Assembly: GCA_012274205.1 (NCBI GenBank)
Contig: JAAOZY010000131.1
Location: 1 to 15,594 of the forward strand
Reading direction: 5' to 3'
DNA: 15,594 nt
From: Betaproteobacteria bacterium
Lineage (GTDB): Bacteria; Pseudomonadota; Gammaproteobacteria; Burkholderiales; SG8-39
The notes under the pieces were generated by a model that ran no database searches, was not told the DNA's origin, and saw nothing but the letters and a program-made list of their open reading frames with translations. Positions 7,487-13,389 of this stretch are shown here, in pieces. The position numbers and the translations under genes were made by a program. Each line of letters begins with the position of its first letter. The first letter of the stretch is position 1.

Positions 7487-7921
7487 ATGAGCGCCAAGGA
7501 CGCCGGCACCGTGCTCGCATTCGACTTCGGCGAGAGATTCACCGGCGTTGCCGTTGGCGAGTGCAGCATCCGCGTGGCGCATCCCCTGGGACTGATTGCC
7601 GCGCAAGGCAGCGCCGCGCGCATGGACGAAGCCGCCGAACTGGTGGCCGAATGGAAACCCGGCGCCCTGGTTGTGGGCCTGCCGCTGTCCATGGACGGCA
7701 GCGAGCACGCGCTCACGCGGCGTTGCCGCCGTTTTGCGCGCCAGCTCGAAGCCCGCTTCAAGCTCCCGGTCAGGCTGGTGGATGAGCGCCTGAGCTCGGC
7801 CTCGGCCGAAGAGGCGCTGCGGGCCGCGGGCAAAGGCGGGCGCAAGCACAAGCTGCATGCGCATCAGGTGTCGGCACAAATCATTTTGCAGAGCTACTTC
7901 GATGAACACGGTACTGCCTGA
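7487..7921 (+). CDS. ruvX: RuvX/YqgF, putative Holliday junction resolvase-like nuclease
   Basis: RNase H-fold nuclease family of about 140 aa; roles in Holliday junction resolution and 16S rRNA 5'-end processing have been proposed for the family. The 144-residue product shows strand 1 LAFDFGERFTGVAVG (Asp13), VVGLPLSMDG (62-71) and LVDERLSS (97-104, Glu100). At the third acidic position, where E. coli reads VDSASA, this protein has AHQVSA, i.e. His126 instead of Asp, followed by the conserved QIILQSYF. The start is ATG at 7487 with AGGAG (7472-7476) upstream. It overlaps pyrR by 20 bp in another frame, suggesting translational coupling. Family call is secure; activity is less certain because of the His. 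Confidence 0.93.
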   Translation: MSAKDAGTVLAFDFGERFTGVAVGECSIRVAHPLGLIAAQGSAARMDEAAELVAEWKPGALVVGLPLSMDGSEHALTRRCRRFARQLEARFKLPVRLVDERLSSASAEEALRAAGKGGRKHKLHAHQVSAQIILQSYFDEHGTA

Positions 7922-8399
7922 TCCCGAAGCCCTGTGCGCGGAACTGGTACTCCAGCTCAAGCCCCAGGTCACCTCCGAAACCGCCCTGGTCGGCATCCAC
8001 ACCGGCGGCGTGTGGCTGGCAGAACGGCTGCATGCCGCGCTCGGCATCAAGCCGCCGCTGGGCGTACTCGACATCTCTTTTTATCGCGACGACTTCGACA
8101 AGACCGGCCTGCATCCGCAGATCAAGCCCTCGCAGATACCGTTCGAGGTCGAAGGCCGCCACATCGTGCTGGTCGACGACGTGCTCTACACCGGCCGCAC
8201 CGTGCGCGGCGCCATGAACGAATTGTTCGACTACGGCCGGCCGGCATCGATCAGCCTGGCCGTCCTGATTGACCGCGGCGGGCGCGAATTGCCGGTCGCC
8301 GCACAATATGTCGGCGCCGCGCTGGAGATTGCGCCGGGTCGCATGCTGGTGCTCGACCGTGACCAAAATGGAAAACTCAGGCTGAAATTCGATGCGTAA
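7902..8399 (+). CDS. pyrR: PyrR-type bifunctional pyrimidine regulator / uracil phosphoribosyltransferase
   Basis: Type I phosphoribosyltransferase fold. In Bacillus, PyrR binds pyr mRNA to attenuate transcription in response to UMP and has weak uracil phosphoribosyltransferase activity. The 165-residue product shows LVGIHTGGVWLAERL (29-43), DISFYRDDF (57-65), the PRPP loop VLVDDVLYTGRTVR (89-102) and the SLAVLIDRGGRELP segment. Compared with Bacillus PyrR from memory, Thr18-Arg19 become Cys12-Ala13 and GHREL becomes GGREL, so RNA binding is doubtful. The start at 7902 lies inside ruvX; the longer in-frame start at 7857 is rejected. The 3' end overlaps pyrB by 8 bp. Confidence 0.92.
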   Translation: MNTVLPDPEALCAELVLQLKPQVTSETALVGIHTGGVWLAERLHAALGIKPPLGVLDISFYRDDFDKTGLHPQIKPSQIPFEVEGRHIVLVDDVLYTGRTVRGAMNELFDYGRPASISLAVLIDRGGRELPVAAQYVGAALEIAPGRMLVLDRDQNGKLRLKFDA

Positions 8400-9339
8400 C
8401 CCACAGCTAAACGAAAAAGGCGAACTGCAGCACCTGCTGACGATTGAGGGCCTGCCGCGCGAGATGCTCACCCATATTCTGGATACCGCCACCTCCTTCG
8501 TCGGCGTCACCGCGCGCGAGGTCAAGAAGGTGCCGCTGCTGCGCGGCAAGTCGGTGTTCAACCTGTTCTTCGAAAACTCGACGCGCACACGCACCACCTT
8601 CGAAATCGCCGCCAAGCGCCTGTCGGCCGACGTCATCAACCTGAACATCGCGGTGTCCTCGCACGCCAAGGGCGAGACCCTGCTCGACACGGTGGACAAT
8701 CTTTCCGCCATGCACGCCGACATGTTCGTGGTCAGGCATGCGGAAAGCGGCGCCCCGCATCTGATCGCGAGCCATGTGGCGAGCCACCTGCATGTGGTCA
8801 ACGCCGGCGACGGGCGCCACGCGCATCCGACCCAGGGCCTGCTCGACCTGTACACCATCCGCCACTACAAGAAGGATTTCACCCGGCTCTCGGTGGCCAT
8901 CGTCGGCGACGTACTGCATTCGCGCGTGGCGCGCTCGCTGATACACGCGCTGACCATCATGGGCACGCCGGACATACGCGTGATCGGCCCCATGACGCTG
9001 ATTCCCGCCGGCGCGGAGAAACTCGGCGTGCGCGTGTTCTACGACCTGGAGCAGGGCCTGCGCGATGTCGACGTAGTGGTGATGCTGCGCCTGCAAAGCG
9101 AGCGCATGCGCGGCGCATTGCTGCCCTCCGCGCAGGAATTCTTCAAGTACTACGGGCTGACGCCGGAAAAACTGGCGCTGGCCAAGCCCGACGCGATCGT
9201 GATGCATCCGGGGCCGCTCAACCGCGGCGTGGAAATAGATTCGGCGGTCGCCGACGGCACGCACGCGGTGATTCTGTCGCAGGTGACCTTCGGCATCGCG
9301 GTACGCATGGCGGTGATGAGCATACTGGCGGGAAATTAA
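8392..9339 (+). CDS. pyrB: Aspartate carbamoyltransferase catalytic chain
   Basis: Condenses carbamoyl phosphate and aspartate to carbamoyl-aspartate, the first committed step of UMP synthesis. The 315-residue product has the carbamoyl-phosphate loop FFENSTRTRTTFE (59-71), SSHAKGETLLDT (89-100, Lys93), the RHAESG segment (115-120), GRHAHPTQGLLDLYT (141-155, His145), VAIVGDVLHSRVARS and the aspartate-binding MHPGPLNRGVEID near the C-terminus. No regulatory PyrI gene follows; instead a zinc-less dihydroorotase homologue does, as in Pseudomonas-type ATCase. Its start overlaps the end of pyrR. The N-terminal extension described for Pseudomonas PyrB seems short here. Confidence 0.98.
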   Translation: MRNPQLNEKGELQHLLTIEGLPREMLTHILDTATSFVGVTAREVKKVPLLRGKSVFNLFFENSTRTRTTFEIAAKRLSADVINLNIAVSSHAKGETLLDTVDNLSAMHADMFVVRHAESGAPHLIASHVASHLHVVNAGDGRHAHPTQGLLDLYTIRHYKKDFTRLSVAIVGDVLHSRVARSLIHALTIMGTPDIRVIGPMTLIPAGAEKLGVRVFYDLEQGLRDVDVVVMLRLQSERMRGALLPSAQEFFKYYGLTPEKLALAKPDAIVMHPGPLNRGVEIDSAVADGTHAVILSQVTFGIAVRMAVMSILAGN

Positions 9340-9349
9340 ATGGACCGGA

Positions 9350-9376
9350 GGCCGTTTCGGATTCTTCGAAACGGCC
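9350..9376 (+). repeat. hairpin after pyrB (10-bp perfect stem)
   Basis: GGCCGTTTCG (9350-9359) pairs with CGAAACGGCC (9367-9376) around a 7-nt loop. No T tract follows. A competing small hairpin, CCCC-GACTTA-GGGG (9375-9388), starts in its 3' arm. It lies in the 122-bp gap between pyrB and pyrC'. Confidence 0.6.
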
Positions 9377-9400
9377 CCGACTTAGGGGAGTATGAGGGCT

Positions 9401-9424
9401 AAGGAAGGGATGGGACCCTTCCTT
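9401..9424 (+). repeat. second hairpin in the pyrB-pyrC' gap (9-bp perfect stem)
   Basis: AAGGAAGGG (9401-9409) pairs with CCCTTCCTT (9416-9424) around a 6-nt loop, and a T then a CCC run follow. It is the second of two strong stem-loops in the same spacer, 38 bp before the pyrC' ATG. Its purine-rich 5' arm could sequester a ribosome or be a remnant of a dispersed repeat. Confidence 0.6.
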
Positions 9425-9461
9425 TCCCACCCTGATCGCCTCATTTCGTAACGAGTTCCAA

Positions 9462-10745
9462 ATGAAAATTCACATCAAGAACGGCCGCGTAATCGACCCG
9501 TTGATCCAGCGCGACAGCGCAGCCGACCTGTTTATCGCCGCCGGCAAAGTCGCCGCCGTGGGCAAGGCACCGGCCGGATTCATGGCCAACCGCGTGATTG
9601 ACGCCGCCGGCCTGGTGGTGTGCCCGGGCCTGATCGACCTCGCCGCGCGGCTGCGCGAACCCGGCTACGAATACAAGGCGACGCTCGAATCCGAAATGCT
9701 GGCCGCCGCCGCGGGCGGCGTGACCAGCCTCGCCTGTCCGCCCGACACCGAGCCGGCGCTGGACGAGCCCGGCTTGGTTGAAATGCTCAAACACCGGGCA
9801 AAGACGCTCAATCTGGCGCACGTCTATCCGATCGGCGCGTTGACCGTAGGCCTTGCGGGCGAACGGCTCACCGAGATGGCGGAACTGCGCGATGCCGGCT
9901 GCGTCGGCTTCTCGCATGCGGACGTGCCGCTGCAGGACAATCAGGTGCTGTGGCGCGCCCTGCAGTACGCCGCCACCTTCGGCTTCAGCGTCTGGCTGCG
10001 ACCGCAGGACGGCTATCTGGCGAAGGACGGCGTCGCGCATGACGGCGAAGTCGCCACGCGCCTCGGTCTGCCCGGCATACCGGCATTTGCCGAAACCATT
10101 GCGATCGCCACCATCGTGGAAACAATGCGCGCCACCGGCGCGCGCGTGCATCTGTGCCGCCTGTCGACGCGCGAAGGGGTGGAGATGGTGCGCGCGGCCA
10201 AGCGCGACAAGCTGCCGCTCAGCTGCGACATCGGCATCCACCACGCCCACCTTTCGGAAATGGACCTGGGCTATTTCGACGCCCACTGTCACCTGCAGCC
10301 GCCGCTGCGCAGCGCGCGCGACCGCGACGCGCTGCGCCAGGGGCTCAAGGACGGCACCATAGACGCAATCTGCTCCGACCACACTCCTGTGGACGAAGAC
10401 TCGAAGCTGCTGCCGTTCGCCGAATCGGAAGCCGGCGCCACCGGCCTGGAATTGCTGCTGCCGCTGACGCTGAAGTGGGCGCTCGAAATGAAGGTCCCGC
10501 TGGCGCAGGGGCTTGCGCGCGTCACCACCGAACCGGCGCGAATTCTCGGCATCGACGCGGGGCATCTCACCGTGGGCCATACGGCGGATGTGTGCATATT
10601 CGACGCCGAGCAGTACGCCAAGGTGAGCGCCGCCGGACTCAAGAGCCAAGGCAAGAACACGCCCTTCCTCGGCATCGAACTGCCGGGCAAGGTGCGCTAT
10701 ACGCTGCTGCAGGGCCAGATCGTGTACGACGCGGCAAACGGCTAG
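9462..10745 (+). CDS. pyrX: Dihydroorotase-like protein PyrC' (non-catalytic ATCase partner)
   Basis: Class I dihydroorotase homologue of 427 aa, probably a structural subunit of aspartate transcarbamoylase rather than an enzyme. The zinc motif DxHxHLREPG reads DLAARLREPG here (Ala61, Arg63 instead of His). The metal-bridging Asp region reads FSHAD (Ala153), the later ligands are Arg180 (WLRPQD) and Arg233 (LCRLST), while the catalytic Asp is kept in CSDHTP (Asp306). Compared with Aquifex dihydroorotase, as I remember its residues, every zinc ligand is lost. QPPLRSARDRDAL and the GATGLELLLPL segment are intact, so the fold should be. It follows pyrB after 122 bp. A true dihydroorotase must be encoded elsewhere. 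Confidence 0.93.
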   Translation: MKIHIKNGRVIDPLIQRDSAADLFIAAGKVAAVGKAPAGFMANRVIDAAGLVVCPGLIDLAARLREPGYEYKATLESEMLAAAAGGVTSLACPPDTEPALDEPGLVEMLKHRAKTLNLAHVYPIGALTVGLAGERLTEMAELRDAGCVGFSHADVPLQDNQVLWRALQYAATFGFSVWLRPQDGYLAKDGVAHDGEVATRLGLPGIPAFAETIAIATIVETMRATGARVHLCRLSTREGVEMVRAAKRDKLPLSCDIGIHHAHLSEMDLGYFDAHCHLQPPLRSARDRDALRQGLKDGTIDAICSDHTPVDEDSKLLPFAESEAGATGLELLLPLTLKWALEMKVPLAQGLARVTTEPARILGIDAGHLTVGHTADVCIFDAEQYAKVSAAGLKSQGKNTPFLGIELPGKVRYTLLQGQIVYDAANG

Positions 10746-10790
10746 GCGCTGCAGTCCTCACCGCGCGAATCCACGACTAGTCTTAGACCC

Positions 10791-10815
10791 GGTAACAAAA
10801 AGTCATTTTGTTACC
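10791..10815. repeat. AT-rich hairpin between convergent pyrC' and yggU
   Basis: GGTAACAAAA (10791-10800) pairs with TTTTGTTACC (10806-10815) around AGTCA. On either strand the 3' arm is T-rich, so this could act as a weak bidirectional terminator for the two convergent operons. A third copy of TTTTGTTAC occurs at 10854-10862. Confidence 0.5.
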
Positions 10816-10836
10816 GCCTTGCTTCGGGGAGCACGC

Positions 10837-10860
10837 GGGGATGTGTCCCCTCGTTTTGTT
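10837..10860 (+). terminator. candidate intrinsic terminator of the pyr operon
   Basis: GGGGA (10837-10841) and TCCCC (10846-10850) form a short stem around TGTG, followed by TCGTTTTGTT, a T-rich run. It lies about 90 bp after the pyrC' stop and just before the convergent yggU stop. The stem is only 5 bp, so strength is uncertain. Confidence 0.45.
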
Positions 10861-10868
10861 ACAAACTC

Positions 10869-11174
10869 TCAAGCCGGCGAGCGTTCGCCCTCCGGCTCGA
10901 GCAGCACGCCCGCCTGCACACCCGCCGCCGCCACGTGCACGGTCTTGCGCCGGGAATTCATGCCGCGGACGATGCTCACCTGGCTTTTCTTCACCCCCAG
11001 GCGCCGCGCGAGAAACGCGATCAGGCAGTCGTTGGCTTTGCCGTCCACCGGAGGCGAAGCCAAGCGCACCTTGACGCAGTCGCCGTGCAAGCCGACCACT
11101 TCGGTGCGTTTCGCGCCGGGTTGGGCGTGCACGCGGATGGTGACGCCGTCGCGGCTGGTTTCGTGCCAGTTCAA
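10869..11174 (-). CDS. yggU: DUF167/YggU family protein
   Basis: Small conserved protein of unknown function. The 101-residue product contains the family hallmarks: VTIRVHAQPGAKRTEVVGLHG, VKVRLASPPVDGKANDCLIAFLARRLGVKKSQVSIVRG with the invariant GKAN, and a basic patch MNSRRKTV. The C-terminus has a short Ala/Glu-rich extension. The start is taken as TTG at 11174, which overlaps the yggT stop in the sequence TTGA and gives MNWHETSRDG, a fitting N-terminus. No ATG or GTG is available in frame near the conserved core. yggT and yggU are frequent neighbours, so this is the last gene of the yggS-proC-yggT-yggU operon. Function is not inferred. Confidence 0.9.
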   Translation of the reverse strand: MNWHETSRDGVTIRVHAQPGAKRTEVVGLHGDCVKVRLASPPVDGKANDCLIAFLARRLGVKKSQVSIVRGMNSRRKTVHVAAAGVQAGVLLEPEGERSPA

Positions 11175-11743
11175 GACAGCAGCGCCACCGAGCGTTCGAT
11201 ATAGTCGAGCGGGATCAGCAGCAGTTGCGCCACGATCAGCGCGAACAGCGGTGACAGGTCGACATTGCCGATGGGCGGAATCAGGCGGCGGAAAGGGCGC
11301 AGAAAGGGCGCGGCGAGCGCGTTGAACAGCGGCGCCATGGGCGCATAGGGATTGATCCAGCTGATCACCGCCTGGACCAGTATGACCCCGAGCAGCAGGT
11401 ACAGGCTGAAGCGCGCGATTTCGAGCAGTCCCAGTATCAGGAACACTCCCAGCAGCGCAGCCGGAGCGCCGGGGAGCCCACCGCTCCTGAGCAGATAGAG
11501 CAGGAACAGCAGCAGCGCCTGCAGCAGCCAGGCCAGCAGGAAACTCGCCAGATCCAGGCCAAACAATCCCGGAATGAGGCGCCGCGCCGGCAGCACCAGC
11601 CAATTGGTCAGCGCGGTAATGAACTGACCGAGCGGATTGCGAAACGGCGCGCGCAGCAGTTGCAGGTAGAAACGCGCGAGCAGCACGAAAACGAAAAAAC
11701 CGAATAGCGTGTTGAGCAGGAACTGCAGGATCTGGATTAGCAT
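11171..11743 (-). CDS. yggT: YggT family integral membrane protein
   Basis: Inner-membrane protein of 190 aa with two copies of the YGGT repeat. The first (about residues 1-65) has RFYLQLLRAPFRNPLGQFI followed by LVLPARRLIPG. The second (about 110-185) has AVISWINPYAPMAPLFNAL followed by FLRPFRRLIPPIGNVDLSPLFALIVAQLLL. Four or five hydrophobic segments are visible. The family has been linked to osmotic tolerance or cell-division-associated functions in different bacteria, but the biochemical role is not established. The start is ATG at 11743, 43 bp after the proC stop, with only a weak GAG upstream. Its stop overlaps the yggU start (TTGA). Confidence 0.94.
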   Translation of the reverse strand: MLIQILQFLLNTLFGFFVFVLLARFYLQLLRAPFRNPLGQFITALTNWLVLPARRLIPGLFGLDLASFLLAWLLQALLLFLLYLLRSGGLPGAPAALLGVFLILGLLEIARFSLYLLLGVILVQAVISWINPYAPMAPLFNALAAPFLRPFRRLIPPIGNVDLSPLFALIVAQLLLIPLDYIERSVALLS

Positions 11744-11786
11744 CGCTCAGCTCTGCACGAGTCGTTCATCTTCGGCGGGCAGCGTA

Positions 11787-12602
11787 TCATTTTTCGGCGC
11801 CCAATTGCTCGCCCAGCTCGTGCGCGCGCTGGTTGGCGGCATGCAATGCCCGCACGATCAATTCCTGCACCTTGTCGGACTCCATGCTGGCGAGGGCGCG
11901 CTCCGTCGTTCCGCCTTTGGAGGTGACGCGCTCGCGCTGCAGCGCCACGTCCTCCGGACTTTGCGCCGCGAGCTGCGCCGTGCCGAGGAAGGTCTCCACC
12001 GCGAGCTTGCGCGCGTCGGCTGCGGAAAAGCCCATTTCCTGCGCCGCCCGCTGCAGCGCCTCGATGAAATAGAAGACGTAGGCCGGACCGCTTCCGGAAA
12101 TCGCCGTAACCGGGTCGAGCTGGCTTTCCTGCGCCACCCACAGCGTTGCGCCCACCGCGCCCAGGATGGATTCGGCCAGCGCGCGCTGTCGGGCATCGAC
12201 CCCGGCGCTGGCGTACACGCCGCTGATGCCGGCACCGATCAGCGCGGGCGTATTCGGCATGCAACGCACCAGGATGGAATGGCCGCCCAGCCAGCGCTGC
12301 AGATCGATCAGGCGTATGCCGGCGGCGATGCTGATCACGAGCTCGCGCGCCAGGCGCGGCTGCAGCGCCTGCGCCGCGGCGCGCATCTGCTGCGGCTTGA
12401 CCGCCAGCACCACCGCCTCGCCCAGCGGCCCGACCGCAACTGCGTTGTCGGCGCAGGCGACGCCGAACTTTCCGGCGAGCCGCGCGCGCGCCTCCGCCTG
12501 CGGCTCGACCACGCGCATGCCTGCGGCCGGATGACCCTTGGCGAGCAGGCCGCCGATCAGCGCCGCGGCCATGTTGCCGCCGCCTATGAAGGTAATGTTC
12601 AA
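11787..12602 (-). CDS. proC: Pyrroline-5-carboxylate reductase
   Basis: Reduces 1-pyrroline-5-carboxylate to L-proline with NAD(P)H, the last step of proline synthesis; cytosolic oligomer. The 271-residue product has the N-terminal dinucleotide-binding motif FIGGGNMAAALIGGL (5-19), LAVKPQQM (66-73), SIAAGI (91-96), RCMPNTPALIGAG (113-125), the substrate region AISGSGPAYVFYFIEAL (167-183) and the C-terminal signature VTSKGGTTERAL (226-237). The start is TTG at 12602 because the sequence from there reads MNITFIGGGNM, the expected N-terminus, and it overlaps the yggS stop as TTGA; AAGGAAG lies upstream inside yggS. Coupling with yggS, a PLP homeostasis gene often next to proC, is expected. Confidence 0.97.
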   Translation of the reverse strand: MNITFIGGGNMAAALIGGLLAKGHPAAGMRVVEPQAEARARLAGKFGVACADNAVAVGPLGEAVVLAVKPQQMRAAAQALQPRLARELVISIAAGIRLIDLQRWLGGHSILVRCMPNTPALIGAGISGVYASAGVDARQRALAESILGAVGATLWVAQESQLDPVTAISGSGPAYVFYFIEALQRAAQEMGFSAADARKLAVETFLGTAQLAAQSPEDVALQRERVTSKGGTTERALASMESDKVQELIVRALHAANQRAHELGEQLGAEK

Positions 12603-13288
12603 GCGCGCTTCCTTTCGCCGAAAATGGCGGTTCCGACGCGCACGATGGTAGCGCCTTCCATGACTGCCGTCTCCAGGTCCTGCGACATGCCCATGGACAG
12701 GGTGTCGAGCGCAAGTCCGCCGGCGTTGAGCTGCACCAGCAGCAGGCGCAGTTCGCGAAAGCGCCGCCGCTGCTGCTCGATGTCGTCGCTGGGTTCCGGG
12801 ATTGCCATCAAGCCGCGCAGCCTCAGCCGCGGCAGGGCGCGCACCGATTCGGCCAGCGGTCGCACTTCGTCCGGCGCGACGCCGCTCTTGCTCGACTCCC
12901 CGCTCAGGTTTACCTGCAGGCATATATCGAGCGCTTGCCGCCCCGCGGGACGCGCGTCGGACAGGCGCTGCGCAATGTTCGCGCGCGCCACCGAATGCAC
13001 CCAATCGAAATGCTCGGCGATCGCGCGCGTCTTGTTGCTCTGGATCGGACCGATGAAATGCCAGATGAGCGCAAGATCGGACAGCGCGCCGATTTTCGCG
13101 AGCGCCTCCTGCAGGTAATTCTCGCCGAATTCCCGCTGTCCCGCCGCGTGCGCGGCGCGCACCGCGCTCTCCGGAAACGTCTTGCTCACCGCCAGCAAAG
13201 CGATTGCGCGCGGATCGCGTCCGGCGGCGCTCGCCGCCGCTGCGATTCGCGCCCGTACGGCTTGCAAGTTACTCTCGATTGTGGACAT
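12599..13288 (-). CDS. yggS: YggS family pyridoxal-phosphate homeostasis protein (PLPBP)
   Basis: PLP-binding single-domain TIM barrel of the alanine-racemase fold type, which buffers cellular PLP and whose loss disturbs amino- and keto-acid pools in other bacteria. The 229-residue product has LLAVSKTFPE with the PLP lysine Lys36, FGENYLQEA, WHFIGPIQSNK, VHSVARANIAQRL, CLQVNLSGESSKSG, LRGLMAIPEPSDD, LSMGMSQDLETAVMEGATIVRVGTAIFG. All are family signatures, and Ser/Thr phosphate contacts sit in the last block. ATG at 13288 is chosen, since homologues begin at about MSTIESNLQAVR; a longer in-frame start at 13369 lacks conservation. It heads the minus-strand operon and is divergent from pilT, 101 bp apart. 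Confidence 0.96.
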   Translation of the reverse strand: MSTIESNLQAVRARIAAAASAAGRDPRAIALLAVSKTFPESAVRAAHAAGQREFGENYLQEALAKIGALSDLALIWHFIGPIQSNKTRAIAEHFDWVHSVARANIAQRLSDARPAGRQALDICLQVNLSGESSKSGVAPDEVRPLAESVRALPRLRLRGLMAIPEPSDDIEQQRRRFRELRLLLVQLNAGGLALDTLSMGMSQDLETAVMEGATIVRVGTAIFGERKRA

Positions 13289-13291
13289 AAT
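13263..13291 (+). promoter_or_regulatory. candidate promoter for pilT-pilU
   Basis: TTGCAA (13263-13268, four of six) and CATAAT (13286-13291, five of six) are separated by 17 bp, pointing toward pilT with a predicted leader of roughly 90 nt. The -10 overlaps the yggS start codon on the other strand, so the two transcription units could interfere. Confidence 0.35.
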
Positions 13292-13382
13292 TTGGCGCGG
13301 GCGTGAACGCGGGCAACCGGCGACGAAGCGCACCCACTCGGTCAGTTTCAGCCTCGCCTGGCGCGTCACTCAGCATGGAGCA

Positions 13383-13388
13383 ATTATA
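13383..13388 (-). promoter_or_regulatory. possible -10 element for the yggS operon
   Basis: On the minus strand this is a perfect TATAAT, placed about 95 bp upstream of the yggS ATG and directly before the pilT start codon. No convincing -35 is found at 16-18 bp, so this may be plain AT-richness ahead of pilT. Confidence 0.2.
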
Positions 13389-13389
13389 A

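Noticed and set aside
6581..8074. 497-aa minus-strand open frame opposite yqgE and ruvX
   Set aside because: Shadow of recognised genes; no coherent domain.
9340..9461. PyrR-binding attenuator between pyrB and pyrC'
   Set aside because: Hairpins are present but nothing resembling the Bacillus PyrR-binding loop or a terminator with a U tract was seen; kept only as a structured spacer.
9441..10649. 402-aa minus-strand open frame opposite pyrC'
   Set aside because: Shadow frame; the plus strand holds the full dihydroorotase-like fold.
11709..13118. 469-aa plus-strand open frame across proC and yggS
   Set aside because: Mirror of two well-supported minus-strand genes; composition (Arg, Ala, His) is that of a shadow frame.
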